From Siphonodentalium dalli (Eukaryota > Mollusca > Scaphopoda > Gadilida > Siphonodentaliidae): a stretch of 64,000 nucleotides of DNA. The first letter of the stretch is position 1; the number at the start of each line of letters is the position of its first letter. The position numbers and the translations under genes were made by a program. Where the stretch lies: contig CP136069.1 of assembly GCA_032622095.1 (NCBI GenBank), positions 19,109,326 to 19,173,325 of the forward strand. The letters are read 5' to 3'. Below the pieces are notes generated by a model. The model ran no database searches and was not told the DNA's origin. It saw only the letters and a program-made list of their open reading frames with translations. Shown one piece after another: positions 34,470 to 47,142 of this stretch.

Positions 34470-35750
34470 GTTGGGTTTACGGGTGGGAACGGGAAGATTC
34501 GGTCGCGGGAAGATTCGGCTCGGTATTTTTCAGTCACGGGAAGATTCGGCTGAGAAGATCTAGTTAATTGGTGAAGGATTGTGGCTTGTTGACAGTTTTG
34601 TCTTATTGAAAGAACATTTAGATGTAACAATAACAACTAATTGAAGCAACAAGGGTCTTGATTAACGCAGTTGCAGTAATAACACACTTAATTATTAGAC
34701 AAATGATATAATAAAAATTAGGAAACCTATATTCACAAGCTGGTAGAAGGTGTAACGGACAATACAAACAGCAATATTGATTATTTCCCGATCAAACGTT
34801 CTTTTATAATTATAATTTTTCTGGCATGCTTATTAATAGTAATTTCCTATATAGTGCTCGAACGTGATATTTGGATATACCACACAATGTGTAAGTAACA
34901 ACGATTTATCCATGTAAAAACTATTTTAAAAATATGTCCACTTAAAGGTACTCAATCCGTAAAGAGGGTCCCCATCTCAACAGATTCCAACAACAACAAT
35001 CCGATCAGAGGGTCCTATATTACTATTTCTTTGGCTTTGGGGGTAAAAAATATTTGATTCGAGTCGAGGAACCCATCAAACAAAGCTCAGAGTTATTAGA
35101 TATTGATTTTTGAAATTTGTTATTAACTCGAGATGAGTACTAATAACTGCCGTAATCTGCTCTGGATGTGTACTCCAAATCTATTCAAACAGACAAGGAT
35201 GGATAACTCTAAAATCAAGTTGTAATTTTAACGCAATTTTGACTGAGTTCTGGGCCAGATAGTATTCCCGATAATGAAAAATAATAGATTTCTAAAATCG
35301 ATATCTAACAAATCTGAGCTTTGATGGGTGACTTCCTCGACTCGAATCAAATATTTTTGACCCCCGAAGCCATTGAAATAGTAATTGAGAGGAGTTTTAT
35401 CGGATTGAGTACCTTTAACTCATAAAAAAATAATTAAACTTTATTTATTATAAAAATAAAATAATCTCATAAAATATGTCACAAAACAACCACAAAAGAT
35501 CATAATGTAATAACTTGGATTTATTCATATGAAATATTATACAAAAATATGTCCACATAATTCATAAAAAACATACAAATAAACTCTTTATTATATATAA
35601 ACATAAAATAATCTCATAAAATATGTAAAACCTATTTAAATTCCTCCCCAAAATAGGTCTAAATCTAGGAAGATTCGGCCGATACAACCAGCTGAATCTT
35701 CTCAGTCGAATCTTCCCTCGGCCGAATCTTCACGGACCCTTACGGATAAT
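34470..35750. mobile_element. Inverted-repeat element with GGGAAGATTCGG ends
   Basis: The left part has several GGGAAGATTCGG copies and the right part several CCGAATCTTC copies in inverse orientation. No ORF or clear target duplication. It contains a complete TTAA MITE (34946-35414). Confidence 0.45.
34946..35414. mobile_element. AGGTACTC-family TTAA MITE, complete copy
   Basis: TTAA at 34942-34945 and 35415-35418; AGGTACTCAATCCG / CGGATTGAGTACCT, 469 bp. Confidence 0.88.
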
Positions 35751-36330
35751 GCGGATTGAATTTGCCACGGTGGGGGTATGCTAGCACACGAGTGCACACC
35801 TCTTGTTACTGTTAATACGTACATGATGTGCTGAGGCTTATTCTCAACCTCTCTAATGTCTTTGTTAAGCAGCATAAAGCCTTTGTGCTAATACTCCTGA
35901 AGATCACAATGCCACTGATTTGATTATAACTGACTCGTGAGAACAATAAGTTTGTATTGAGCAGCTTCATAATCTAATGTACATGTATATAGTATTAAAT
36001 GTATATTTTTTTAATTTTAGAATATGTAGCAATCTGTTTAAGATGGTCCATTTGACACCCTCCCCAATACCCATGAAAAAAGACAATATTCAGTTTAAAG
36101 ATATCTCTTGTTTCATTGGCCAAAGGCATAGCTGCTCAATTTCAAAATGTGCATTGATAGTTGAAACTTCTTTCCAATGCACATTTCAATTATTATATCG
36201 CAAAAAACCCACAAAAGAAAATTTGGTGTTGCATATAGTTCACTTAAAATTGTTTTTATACTCCTTTTTGAAAAAAAGTTTGTATTATGTAATCAGTCTG
36301 TCCGTCTCTCGCCTTTTGTCTGTCTGTTAA

Positions 36331-36810
36331 AAGTACTCAATCCGAACAGAGGGTCCCCATCTCAACAGATTCCAACAACAACAATCCGATCAGAGGGTCC
36401 TATATTACTATTTCTTTGGCTTTGGGGGTAAAAAATATTTGATTCGAGTCGAGGAACCCATCAAACAAAGCTCAGAGTTATTAGATATTGATTTTTGAAA
36501 TTTGTTATTTACTCGAGATGAGTACTAATAATTGCCTTCAACTGCCGTAATCTGCTCGGGATGTGTACACCAAAATCTATTCAAACAGACAAGGATGGAT
36601 AACTCTAAAATCAAGTGGTAATAATAACGCAATTTTGACTGAGTTCTGGGCCAGAAAGTATTCCCGATAATGAAAAATAATAGATTTCTAAAATCGATAT
36701 CTAACAAATCTGAGCTTTGATGGGTGACTCCCTCGACTCGAATCAAATATTTTTGACCCCCGAAGGCATTGAAATAGTAATTGAGAGGAGTTTTATCGGA
36801 TTGAGTACCT
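36331..36810. mobile_element. AGGTACTC-family TTAA MITE, complete copy
   Basis: TTAA at 36327-36330 and 36811-36814; the left end is AAGTACTCAATCCG (one change) and the right end CGGATTGAGTACCT. 480 bp, close to the copies at 17568 and 34946. Confidence 0.87.
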
Positions 36811-37017
36811 TTAACCTTTTTGGTTTCAGATCGATAACTCTAGCTTGGATTATTTGATCTGAACCAAAGTTGGTAGGTGTATTTCCCAGCTAAAAATACA
36901 AGTTTGAACATGGTTTCTTTCCATTTATTTTTACATGAGTTGCGGCCCTTTTTCGACTTAGAATTTGACGGTCTGTTAACATTGTCCGACCGTTTAATAA
37001 CTCCTGTTTGCATTTTT

Positions 37018-39448
37018 ATGTTTACCCATACCATAGTATGGTAAACATAGTGTCGTTGCCCGGATTGACCACTCGTCGCTGGTCCGTCTGTCTGTCTGTC
37101 TGTCTGTCCGTCTGTCTGTCCGTAGACACTTTACGAGTAATGCGATAACTCAAACATTTTTTATCCGATCGAAACCAAATTTTGTATATGGGTTTCTCAG
37201 CCCAAAATACAGATCGAGTTCGAATTTGGGTTTGATCCGAGATTTTGTTACAGAGTTATGGCCCTTTTTCAACTTAGAATTCACGCATTCTGCCATAACT
37301 CAAACATTTTTTATCTGATTGGAACCAAATTTGGTATGTGAGTTTCACAGCCCAAAATACAGATCGAGTTCGAATATGGGTTTGATCCGATTTATTTTAA
37401 AGGAGTTATGACCCTTTTTCGAAAAAAAAATTGGAAGAAAAAAAAATCGATTTCTTAAAAAAAAAAATACTTTTAACTTTTATAATAATAATAAAAAAAA
37501 TGTCATTGACATTGATTGGTTGATCGGTTTAGAAAATAATTAACCCTGCTCACAAATGCTATCTGATGCATCAAAGTCAAACAATTTTCTTCTGATCTGC
37601 CTCATATTTCTTACCTAGGTCTTTCTTAGCACGTTCTTCATCTGTATGGATTTTGGTATTGTTTAGTTAACCCTTTCCACTCTTGTTTTTAAATAGAATT
37701 CATCCAAGCCAGGATGACTCAAACATTTTTCATCTGATCGACACCAATTTTGGTATATGGATTTCTGACCCCTAAATACAGATCAAGTGCGAATATGGGT
37801 TTGATCCGGTATATATTAACAGAGTTATGGCCCTTTATAATTCATACATCTTTTCCATGCACTATTAAATTTGAATAGAACAAGACACACCTGTGTTATT
37901 GGAAGGAGATAATTTATTGCTTTGGACACAGTGACCTGATAGTTCCACTGGTGACTGCAGACTTAATATAAACATCTGTCAAACTTTGATTGATGTTAGA
38001 CTCTTTATTCCAGTTCTGTTCTCTGTTGAAACCATGCAGTTCATGGCATTATTGTTTACAGAGACACTGTTGTTATAACTTAGAAAATAATTAATACAGC
38101 ATTCCTTAGTTCCATCATATGATGTCATTGAAAATGATTAACCCTCTGCACACATCATATGGTCTTCTGATGTTTTTTATTTGATCATTCTCCTATTCTA
38201 TGTACATGTTGATGGTGATCCACTTTTAATTTGCATGAATTTGGGATTAAAATTAACCCATTCGATTGACTCATATTATCTGATAGACATATATTAAATT
38301 ATCACTTTAACTTTTAGCCAGGTTCAGTCAGTGTTTCAAGAAATGACCAATTGAAATTCATCATTAGAGGATATGTCTTATTTTGAAATTCCCTCAATTG
38401 CATTTGGGCTACAGGATAATATTAACAGTGCTGGGATTCTTGAGACTGACTTATTTTATGGGTTTCTAAATCCAATGACATGCATTTTGTTGACTACTCT
38501 GTGTTTATCAGTTCATTAGTTTGGGTAAAATTAACCCCTTACTATCCAATTTGATAACTCAAATATTTCCATTGATTATGTTTATAGTTCTGGCACAGTT
38601 TATGATAACACACCTCTAACCTGCATAGTGAGGGTCATTTGGTTTATTTGCTTAAATATATTAACATCCTTCACCAATCCTGTTGACACAATGTGATAGC
38701 TAAATATTTTTTGCATGATTACTCTATAAATAATCACATCTGTGATAATCATGACACATTCTTCACCTGTATAGATTTTGGTATCGATCGAATGGTTGTG
38801 ATAATATTATAAACCTTAACTTTAATTATATTTAAACTGTTCACAAACATATTTTTCTAATGATCAACTTACAAGAAAATTAACATTTATATCCAATCAT
38901 TAGCAATCATATTTTATATCCAGGTCTATACATCCCTCACTTCTATAGTTGATCAGGTATTGATTGTTTTTTAGTGGTGAAATATTAATAGGTTGCTATG
39001 AATTTTTAATATGCAGCTGACACAAGATATTATGAACAAAAAAATAGCAATGATAATAAAAAAACCCACACAATATGTAATGTCTCATGTTCCAATGTAA
39101 TAAATAGATAAATTGAGTTGCTATGATGTTTATCTACCTAATTTCTTAATTATTTGATATTTAACAGCTATGGTGCTTCTCTCCGACTATGGATTGAGCT
39201 TAGACATACATGTATCTGTGTTGGAGTCACTAATAGGTTCAGGTTGAAATCAAAGCCACGTCTGTTAACATTGTGTTAATGTGAGCAAGGTGCCCAATAA
39301 GTGTGATTTCACTTGTGAATTAATAGTAAGGTGTGAATTGTTTAAAGTTTTGCACTCATGAAAAGGATGGGGTAAGGATATATGAAAATAGCTCATCGCT
39401 GTCGCCAAGGTATGGGTTAAACATCTGCCGATCGTGATCGGCCTCTCG
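37018..39448 (+). mobile_element. Helentron-like element, family 1, copy 2 (long)
   Basis: Left ATGTTTACCCATACCATAG, right ATGGGTTAAACATC plus stem-loop GCCGATCGTGATCGGC and CTCTCG. It is 2.4 kb, about 1.1 kb longer than the other two. The extra interior (about 37440-39390) is AT-rich and unrecognised. Inserted within a degenerate repeat that resumes at 39449. Confidence 0.6.
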
Positions 39449-39640
39449 TTTTTATTTGAACCAACAAATCTGGGGTATGTGCGTTTCCAAGCTAAAACTA
39501 TATACGTCAAGTTCGAATATGGTTTCTGTCCAATTATATTCACATGAGTAACAGCCATTGTTCGACTTAGAATTTGACTGTATTTTGGCATTCAAATTAG
39601 GGGTATATCAGATATTCTTTGTAAGCTCAAATTTGTTTTT

Positions 39641-42148
39641 AGCTCAACTTTAAAGTTGTAAAACTTGTAAAGTTTGAGCTATTGCCATGGCTTGGTATCC
39701 GTCATGCGTGTGTGTGTGATTCGTCAACAATTTCCTTTAGCACGGGCTACATGTCGTACCTTTGGTCGGATCATTATGAAATTTGTCATGGGCATTAACA
39801 TTGACATGTAGATTGGAACGAGTCATTTTTGGGTCATTCAGAAAAAAAACATGACCGCCAGCAGCCATCTTGGATTTCAAAATTCAATCCATTAGCATGG
39901 GCTACAGGTCGTACTGTTCATCTGATCATCATGAAATTTGTCATGAATGTTAATATTGACATGTAGATGGGAACAAGTAATTTTGGGGTCGTTCGGCCAA
40001 AGAACATTGCCGCCGGCAGCCATCTTGGATTTTACTCTTTGCATGACTAAATCCTTTGGCACGGGCTACAGGTCGTACCTTTGGTTGGATCATCATAAAA
40101 TTTGTCATGAATGTTAACAATGACATGTAGATGGGAACGAGTCATTTTGAGGTCATTCGGCCAAAAAACATGCCCGCCAGCAGCCATCTTGGATTTAACT
40201 TTTTGCATGACTAAATCCTTTAGCACGGGCTACAGGTCGTACCTTTGGTCGGATCATCATGAAATTTGTCGTGGCTGTTGACCTTGACATGTAGATGGGA
40301 ACGAGTCATTTTGGTGTCATTAGGCAAAAAAACATGGCCGCCAGCGGCCATCTTGGATTTCAAAATTCAATCTATTAGCCCGGGCTACTGTTCCTCTGAT
40401 CACCATGAAATTTGTCATGGATGTTAATATTGACTTGTAGATGGGAACGAGTCATTTTGGGGAGATTCGGCCAAAAAACATGGCCACCAGCAGCCATCTT
40501 GGTTTTTATGTTTACCCATACAATGTATGGTAAACATAGTGTCGTTGTCCGGATTGACCACTCGTCGTGCGTCCGTCCGTCCGTCTGTCTGTCCGTCCGT
40601 AGACACTTTACGTGTAATGCGATAACTCAAACATTATTTACCTGATCAAAACCAAATTTTGTATATGGGGTTTTCAGCCCAAAATACAGATCGAGTTCGA
40701 ATATGGGTTTGATCCGACTTTTTTTGACAGAGTTATGGCCCTTTTTCGACTTAGAATTCACGCATTCTGCCATAACTCAAACATTTTTTATCTGCTCGGA
40801 ACCAAATTTGGTATGTGAGTTTCTCGGCCCAAAATACAGATCGAGTTCGAATATGGGTTTGATCGGAGTTTTTTTTACGGAGTTATGGCCCTTTTTCGAC
40901 TTAGAATTCATGAATTCTGCCATAACTCAAACATTTTTTATCTGATTGGAACCAAATTTGGTGTATGAGTTTCTCAGACCAACATACAGATTGATTTCGA
41001 ATATGGGTTTGATCGGATTTTTGTTAATGGTGTTATGGTCCTTTGACATATGATTCACACATACATGTACTTCGATAAATCAACCATTTTTCATCTGATA
41101 GGAACCAAATTTGGTATGTGAGTTTCTCAACTCAAAATACAGAACGAGTTTGAATATGGGTTAGATCCAATTTGTTATACCAGAGATATGGCCCTTTTTA
41201 AACTAAGAATTATCCAGATTATAACCCAAGTAACTTACAATTAATGAATACCTGCTTCTCTGTGAGCAAGATAAAAGACAATATAGTTTATTGCTTTGAG
41301 AGTTATTTATAGCCCTCATATGTTAGGTCTGTATAAGAGACACAGTGAATTATTGGATAAATTGATTTAGCTATCTTTTTAACCACAACTTAGCCAGGTG
41401 AATTTATTTAACTAGACCCATGGAGCTCTCTAAGTCCTTGGATGATGGGACTACATTGGATCAAACAGGGCAGAGATAGGTGATTTAACCCCTTTTACCC
41501 ATTCCATGTCTTTTAACCTTTTCCATTAAATAAATAATTATATTATTTTGATATCTCACATGGCAATTTGCAACAACATGAATAGAACTGCTCACACTAT
41601 GATAGTGGTGACAGGCTCTAGAGTTTAGATGTTATATTAACCCTTCTATATTGACTCATACATTCCAATAATTTGTGTTATTACTGGTTATTATGTACAT
41701 TTGTCATATACTACTTTAGATCATAACAGTATACTCTATAATTCAACATTAAAAGATTATGATTCTGATCTTAACAATTTACTATCGCCAAGGGATGGGT
41801 TAAACATCTGCCGATCGTGATCGGCCTCTCGTTACTCTTTGCATGACTAAATCTTTTGACACGGGCTACATGTCGTACCTTTGGTCAGATGATTATGAAA
41901 TTTGTCATGGCTGTTGACATTGACATGTTGATGGGAACGAGTCAGGCCACCAGTGGCCATCTTGGATTTCAAAATTCAATCCATTAGCACGGGCTACAGG
42001 TCGTACTGTTCGTCTGATCATCATGAAATTTGTCATGAATGCTAATATTGACATGTAGATGGGAACGAGTCATTTTGTATTCGTTCGGCCAAAAAAACAT
42101 GAAATTACTCCCTTTCCAAGTTGAGCTACAGTGTCATTGACACTTTCA
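39641..42148 (+). mobile_element. Helentron-like element, family 2, copy B, split by a family 1 copy
   Basis: Left end AGCTCAACTTTAAAGTTG; right end AAGTTGAGCT followed by hairpin AGTGTCATTGACACT. The same GGCTACAGGTCGTAC tandem units as at 22315. The unit near 40500 (AGCAGCCATCTTGG) is interrupted and resumes at 41832 (ACTCTTTGCATGAC). Confidence 0.6.
40508..41831 (+). mobile_element. Helentron-like element, family 1, copy 3, nested
   Basis: Left ATGTTTACCCATACAATG, right stem-loop GCCGATCGTGATCGGC and CTCTCG. Its T-run junctions on both sides and the absence of a target duplication in the interrupted host repeat fit Helentron insertion between T residues. Confidence 0.68.
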
Positions 42149-42345
42149 TTTATTTTGCAGTAGTACAATTCGAAATGGCTAAAGGGCATATTTTGCCATG
42201 CCCTAGCTATCATAATTGTAATATCGAATCGCCGCATGTGTGGTTGCTCCAGCACGTGTCACGTACGATCATATTATTACAGATTAAAAATTAAAGTTTA
42301 CATGAAGTATCTGTAGTGGGTTCAGTGCAGTAACCAATTCTGGTT

Positions 42346-43315
42346 TTAGGCGCACTGGGTGGAGGATGATGTTGGTTCCGTCGAGGACTCTGATGGTGCT
42401 GTGTCCTCAGGTTCAGTGATTCCATCGTTGCGGAGTGCCCGTAAGAATAACTCTGGATCACTGTTGCACACGATCCGGTCTTCCAGTTGGTTCCAATCCA
42501 GGATCGTCTTGTTAAAGAAAGAATGTTTTAATTGGTTACAGCTGGTACGCCGTGGCTCGAAGGCTCTTACATTTTTACATTCTTCTTTTTCGACGATGTT
42601 TGTTGTCACACAGTCAACAATTTTTTTGGCTGTGATCTTCCTGCCTGATTTCTTAGGCGTTAGGTAGTTGTTTGCACTTAATGCTGGCACCCTCCCCTCA
42701 ACTATCTTATGGAACTGGATGAGACGCTGTTCTCTACGCCGCTCGTCTAGGGGTTTTAGATCTAGTTCCTCAAGCATGGTGGTGACTGATGTTCCTTGGC
42801 GACTATAATTATTCGTTATGAATCTCGCACTCCTTCGCTGTACTTTTTCAAGGTGGTCAATGTCTTTCTTTAAGTGGGGGTCCCATACCACTGCTCCATA
42901 TTCGAGCGCCGATCTCACTGTAGCGATGTAAGCTGTCTTTTTACATTTCTCTGGGGCATGTCTGATGTTTCGTCTTTAGGAGGCCTAAAGCACAGTTTGC
43001 TTTCTTTGTTGTCTTCCTAATATGGGCTGACCATGTCAGGTCGTTGGTAAAGGTCAGTCCCAGGTATGGGGTCTCAGCTGTTGTCTCCAGTATGTGTTCT
43101 CCCAGTTGGTACATGTATGATGATTTGTTTTTGGTGCTCATGATGTTACATTTTTTGGAGTTGAAACGCATACCCCAGTTTTCAGCCCAGTCTTCAAGCT
43201 TCTTTAGATCTTTTTGGAGTATGTGGTGGTCTTTCTGTGAGGTGATGTTTCTGTATAGCAGGCAGTCATCTGCGAACAGTCTCACTTGGGATTCTACACA
43301 TGTGTAGATGAAGTA
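42346..43315 (-). pseudogene. 5'-truncated non-LTR retrotransposon (Jockey/CR1-like reverse transcriptase C-terminus)
   Basis: Read on the minus strand from 43315, the frame shows RLFADDCLLYR (the FADD form of the polymerase YxDD motif), then NWGMRFNSKKCNIMS and YLGLTF. A single-base frameshift near 42976 shifts the rest to another frame, which continues SALEYGAVVWDPHLKKDID and ends at 42346. The N-terminal endonuclease and most fingers are absent, as usual for 5'-truncated copies. No polyA tail is evident. This protein type is often labelled 'RNA-directed DNA polymerase from mobile element jockey'. Non-functional. Confidence 0.85.
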
Positions 43316-43916
43316 GCCCAGTACCCAGGCCAGCAAACGTATCGGCATATGGTATCGGTACGATTGAGCCAGGAACGAGACTAACATGAAGTGGAACGAT
43401 AAGCATAATGTACATATTAAATGTAGAATCAGATGATAGCCAATCAAAGTCGCTCTTTTTTGCGAGATGTCGTTTAATCGAGAAATTGACCAATCAAATC
43501 TTACTTTACTTGTTCTCTGTCAAAATGTCGGAGAGAGTTCAGACATAGGTGCCACATATAATGTCAATCATTGTTTATGACCGAAAGCTGTCACGAAAAG
43601 CTGAACGTATGTAACGTTAAGATGTAGAAGAAGCACAATCCGTTCACGTGATATCGAATCCAGTTTGTTACGACTTATGACATGTGAGAAATTCAAGTTT
43701 TGAAAAGAAAAAAATCCGCGACTGCACGGTATTTCAATTTTCATAATTTCTAGCTCAGTGTTGCCAGCAATACCAGCAATGGGGCTATCTGTATCACCAC
43801 ATTTTTCACCTAAACAATGAACGCTGGCCTTATTATCTCTTCTTCTAATTCGTGTTACAGTGCAAGTCCTGGCAGAGGTGTATTTCTGTTGGGACAATAT
43901 CGCACTGACTAAGTAA
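43316..43916. other. Unassigned, one unrecognised open frame
   Basis: A 109-codon minus-strand frame (43568-43897) is open but resembles no domain I know, and has no splice or promoter support. The rest holds nothing recognisable. Confidence 0.25.
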
Positions 43917-44306
43917 GGGGAAGTCTGTGGCCAAGTTATCCAAGACTATCCGTCTACTCACTACTCAGTCTACTGGTCTCTCGTGGATCGATTCCCGGTC
44001 GGGTATTCTGACAAAAATCCAAACTTGGTCAGATTACCACGTTGTATGACTGAAAAGTCTCATTCGTGATCACACCATATATATCCGAATACAAAACTGA
44101 CTTCCCTTCACAGCGATATCATGTCCTAGGTATGTTGTCGTCAGTGCGGTACGCTGTCGGATCGGGAGCCGACATAAATGGCTGACCCGTGTACATTGGT
44201 GACTATGTGCACGTTAAAGAACCCGGCTGCAGGTTTGAGAAGCCCACCAAAGCACCGACCACAGTCGAGACCTGGACCCTGTCTGTAATACCCGAAAGGG
44301 GAGTTG
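43917..44306 (+). mobile_element. tRNA-derived SINE interrupted by the LTR element
   Basis: A-box-like GTGGCCAAGTT and B-box-like GGATCGATTCCCGG occur in tRNA-like spacing, then a conserved-looking body with GTGCACGTTAAAGAACCC. The LTR element enters at its 3' part. Confidence 0.5.
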
Positions 44307-44310
44307 ACAG

Positions 44311-44746
44311 TGTAGTGTCTTTAGGTTTCCTCCCCAGTAGAATAAGTTATTCTGAGCCATCCTGTAATGTCCAGTCAGTGTGTCCCCAGACAGGGCAGAT
44401 TAGCTTCATGTCCAATGGGTTTGGCCCAGATCTGGGCCAGCAATCTGGGACAATTAGCAATCAGTTTGCCCCAACCTGGTTTAGCATGGAGTGGGGATTA
44501 TGATCTTCCAGAGTGTGACTGAGTGGCACAAGCTTGCCCTGCATGCATCTAATCCCCTGAATGCCCGAGGTCACTTGGTTGGGACATGGGCTGATAACAT
44601 TCAGTTGGTATTCAAGATCTCTTATGGAAACATGTATTTGCTGAACAAACAGACAAAGAAGCCAGCGCTGGCCAAAGATGGACCTGGTTGTCAAAGGTAA
44701 CTAATCTATAAGAGATCAAAGGGTTTTAGTGTGGCAAGATGCTACA
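44311..44746 (+). repeat. 5' LTR of a non-autonomous retrotransposon
   Basis: 436 bp, begins TGTAG and ends CTACA, and is nearly identical to 51692-52127. It is flanked on its outer side by ACAG (44307-44310), duplicated after the 3' LTR. A primer-binding-site candidate, TGGCACTGCGACTAC, starts 2 bp after the LTR (44749); I could not assign the tRNA. Confidence 0.95.
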
Positions 44747-45545
44747 AATGGCACTGCGACTACACTCGAACATGAGTGGGAAATGGTTTTAATTTTTGGG
44801 TGATAGTCCCATAAAATTCCTAGTCTGACCTAGGGCCCAATCCTGTGAAATTGCCACTTTCGGATTGGAGTATTGTGGCATTGTATTGTCCTAAGGGAGG
44901 GTCTGATATTCTCCCAAGGGGTGATTATTTTTGGGGGAACTTTGGTTTGCCTAGGTGGTAGTCCCATAAATCCTTTGGTAACTTTGGTTTCCCAGCCATT
45001 TTTATTTTTTTTGGTGTTTGAAAATTTTTAAGAATTTTCCTTACCAATTTTTTATTTTTTTTTGGGGCTCTGGCCCGTCACATTTGCATTTTAGGGCATC
45101 ATTGTTAGTGAAGCCCTCTTATTTCAGGTATTTCCATTTTTTTTACGGGACAATGAATGAAATTTTGCGATTTTCACTCAAATGTTAGTTTTTGGTGAAC
45201 TTAGCCATTTTTTGCATCATTTTTTGAATGAAAATGTGGCATCCTGCTATTTTGTGTTGAAATTCAATGAAATGGAGCTACTATTCAGTGTATTTGCCAT
45301 CTAAAATAATTTGTTTGGCTTCTACCAAACATTAAAGTGGCACTATTGATTTAAATTTGGATAAATTTCCATTGCTGACACTTAGAAATTTTGCCAAGTG
45401 TGTTTGATCATAAAATATTTTGAGGTTTTCTGTAATTAGTAGAACAGCCTCTTGCACTCATTAGTTGGTCATTTTGTTTATTCGGTCGTGTACTCTTTCT
45501 TTCATGCCAGGTGTCATTTTTGAAGGGAGGGAGAGATAGAGTGAA

Positions 45546-46052
45546 ATGACTCAAAGCCATATATATTTACCCTCAACCAGGGTATGGGATCAAATGATCC
45601 CGTCTTATAGAGAGGCCTTCACTGGCCCGAAGAAACAAAAGTCTCTGGTTCCTATCAACAATCAGTCTGATGATTTCGCCCAGTATGATGGCGACCGACA
45701 TTCTCGCCGCTTGTATCGAGACACATACCGTGCAAATTATAATGCCGAGGTTTCGGGGAGGGGACATGGAGGGGCAAATAGGGCTACGAGCCCAGTTGAT
45801 TTTGACCTTGAACAAGATTTCCACAATCTTCGCGTTGATCGTAACTCTCGACCATCACGGGGTCGTGATAGTAGAAATCGCGACCAGCCACAGCGACGCG
45901 ATAGATCAAATGTTCATTCTCGTAGTGGTCGGCAACATAGCCCAGTAAACAGGGCTGTGGAAAATAAAGGGAGGCGACAACAATCAAATAATGCCCAACC
46001 CAATCAGCATGGCCAACAAAACAGTGGGCGACGAGTTCAGGATACACGTGAT
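45546..46052 (+). pseudogene. gag-like protein, N-terminal part, before hAT insertion
   Basis: An open frame from ATG at 45546. It starts MTQSHIYLPSTRVW and becomes strongly basic with many R, S, N, Q and D (for example SRGRDSRNRDQPQRRDRS), suggesting nucleic acid binding. At 46053 a hAT MITE begins and creates an immediate stop (46053-46055). The downstream part reopens in the same frame after the MITE. The position between 5' LTR and capsid-like region supports gag. No zinc knuckle. Confidence 0.75.
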
Positions 46053-47142
46053 TAGTGATGTTCCGATAATCGGAATCGGAATTGGCCATCGGCCGATAAT
46101 AGCCCATCGGAAATTAATCGTACCTCGCAGTTGAACATCGGCTTTTACCGATTGTCAAAATAAATAAAAACGTTCTAGTATCTAAGCGCAATGTGCACGC
46201 TTTAATAAACATATGCAATACAACTGTAGTATTGAATGTAAAACGCAGTTGTAACAGCCTAAAAAGAAGCCATTGGCATCATCAAAGCAGTCTGATATGA
46301 TGATATATTATAAGAATGGCAATACACATGCCCGACATCCCGTGTAATATGAAGTTATTGGTTCAATCGCGTTGACACAAAATAGATTCAAAGAAAGCTT
46401 TAATTAAAAAGCTGACCTGATTACAGTGAGGCTTCCTCTAGAGCACGTGTCATGTGACGTCACATGCTATGTCAATAACTTGAAGCACACACTGAATGAA
46501 TTAATACAGTTGTTATCAGTTCAACTGTCTTCAATAACGATCAACGTTAGTAGGCGCATAATTAGCTTTTTCGTCTGTACAACGTATGCTATGAAATACA
46601 TTAGCTCCACGTTGAACTTGCGAAACAAAAATTGAGCAGGCGGAACTATAAAAGCTTCCGAGTTGTTAAAAGATAAAAGGTGTGACCAATGGAAACTTGG
46701 GAAATCTCAGACAAATATGACAGCAATTATTATCCATCAATCAAAATTTAGTTAATAATCATCGCCATTCCATACATTGTTGCAACTTACAAGTATTCAA
46801 TCAAGACTTTTACTCTGCATGCAAGTGTTCCACACATGGTCATAACGTTACTCTGAGTCGGCACCTTTGATCTCTTTGTCAAAACAACTACCGGTATACA
46901 TCAAAGGAAGCACACAACCGACGTCGGCAGAAATACGGTCACGACAGTGTGTATATATTTCTTTGATGTATTTGGCTTTGAAACTATGCGGGATATGGAG
47001 TGCATTGGGTGTATATAAGTCCATTATAGGAACAAACGCACAATATATATAAACATCGGAATCGGAATCGGAAATCGGCTGATTGTGCATCCAGTTATCG
47101 GAAATCGGTCCGATAAGCTTTTTCATTATCGGAACATCACTA
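46053..47142. mobile_element. hAT MITE inserted in the gag-like frame
   Basis: 1090 bp with ends TAGTGATGTTCCGATAAT and the exact inverse ATTATCGGAACATCACTA, and subterminal ATCGGAATCGGAA repeats. Perfect 8-bp target duplication CACGTGAT (46045-46052 and 47143-47150), diagnostic of hAT. No transposase frame. Confidence 0.95.

Larger units (their letters stand above)
33736..35805 (+). mobile_element. Possible third Helentron-like element, interrupted
   Basis: The left end has AACCCCACTTTCGAAG and a (GTCC)n tract with tandem AACTCAAACAACTATGAACC units. The right end has GGTGGGGGTATGCTAGCACA and a stem-loop-like GCACACGAGTGC. The middle is filled by another element (about 34470-35750) and a TTAA MITE. 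Assignment is weak. Confidence 0.35.

Noticed and set aside
42359-42667. + strand 102-codon frame
   Set aside because: Antisense shadow of the non-LTR reverse transcriptase fragment on the minus strand.
43568-43897. 109-codon minus-strand frame as a gene
   Set aside because: No recognised domain, splice signal or repeat link; chance openness cannot be excluded.
47085-47142. ATG at 47085 as start of the large gag-like protein
   Set aside because: The first ~20 codons come from the end of the hAT MITE; the gag frame really comes from upstream of the insertion.
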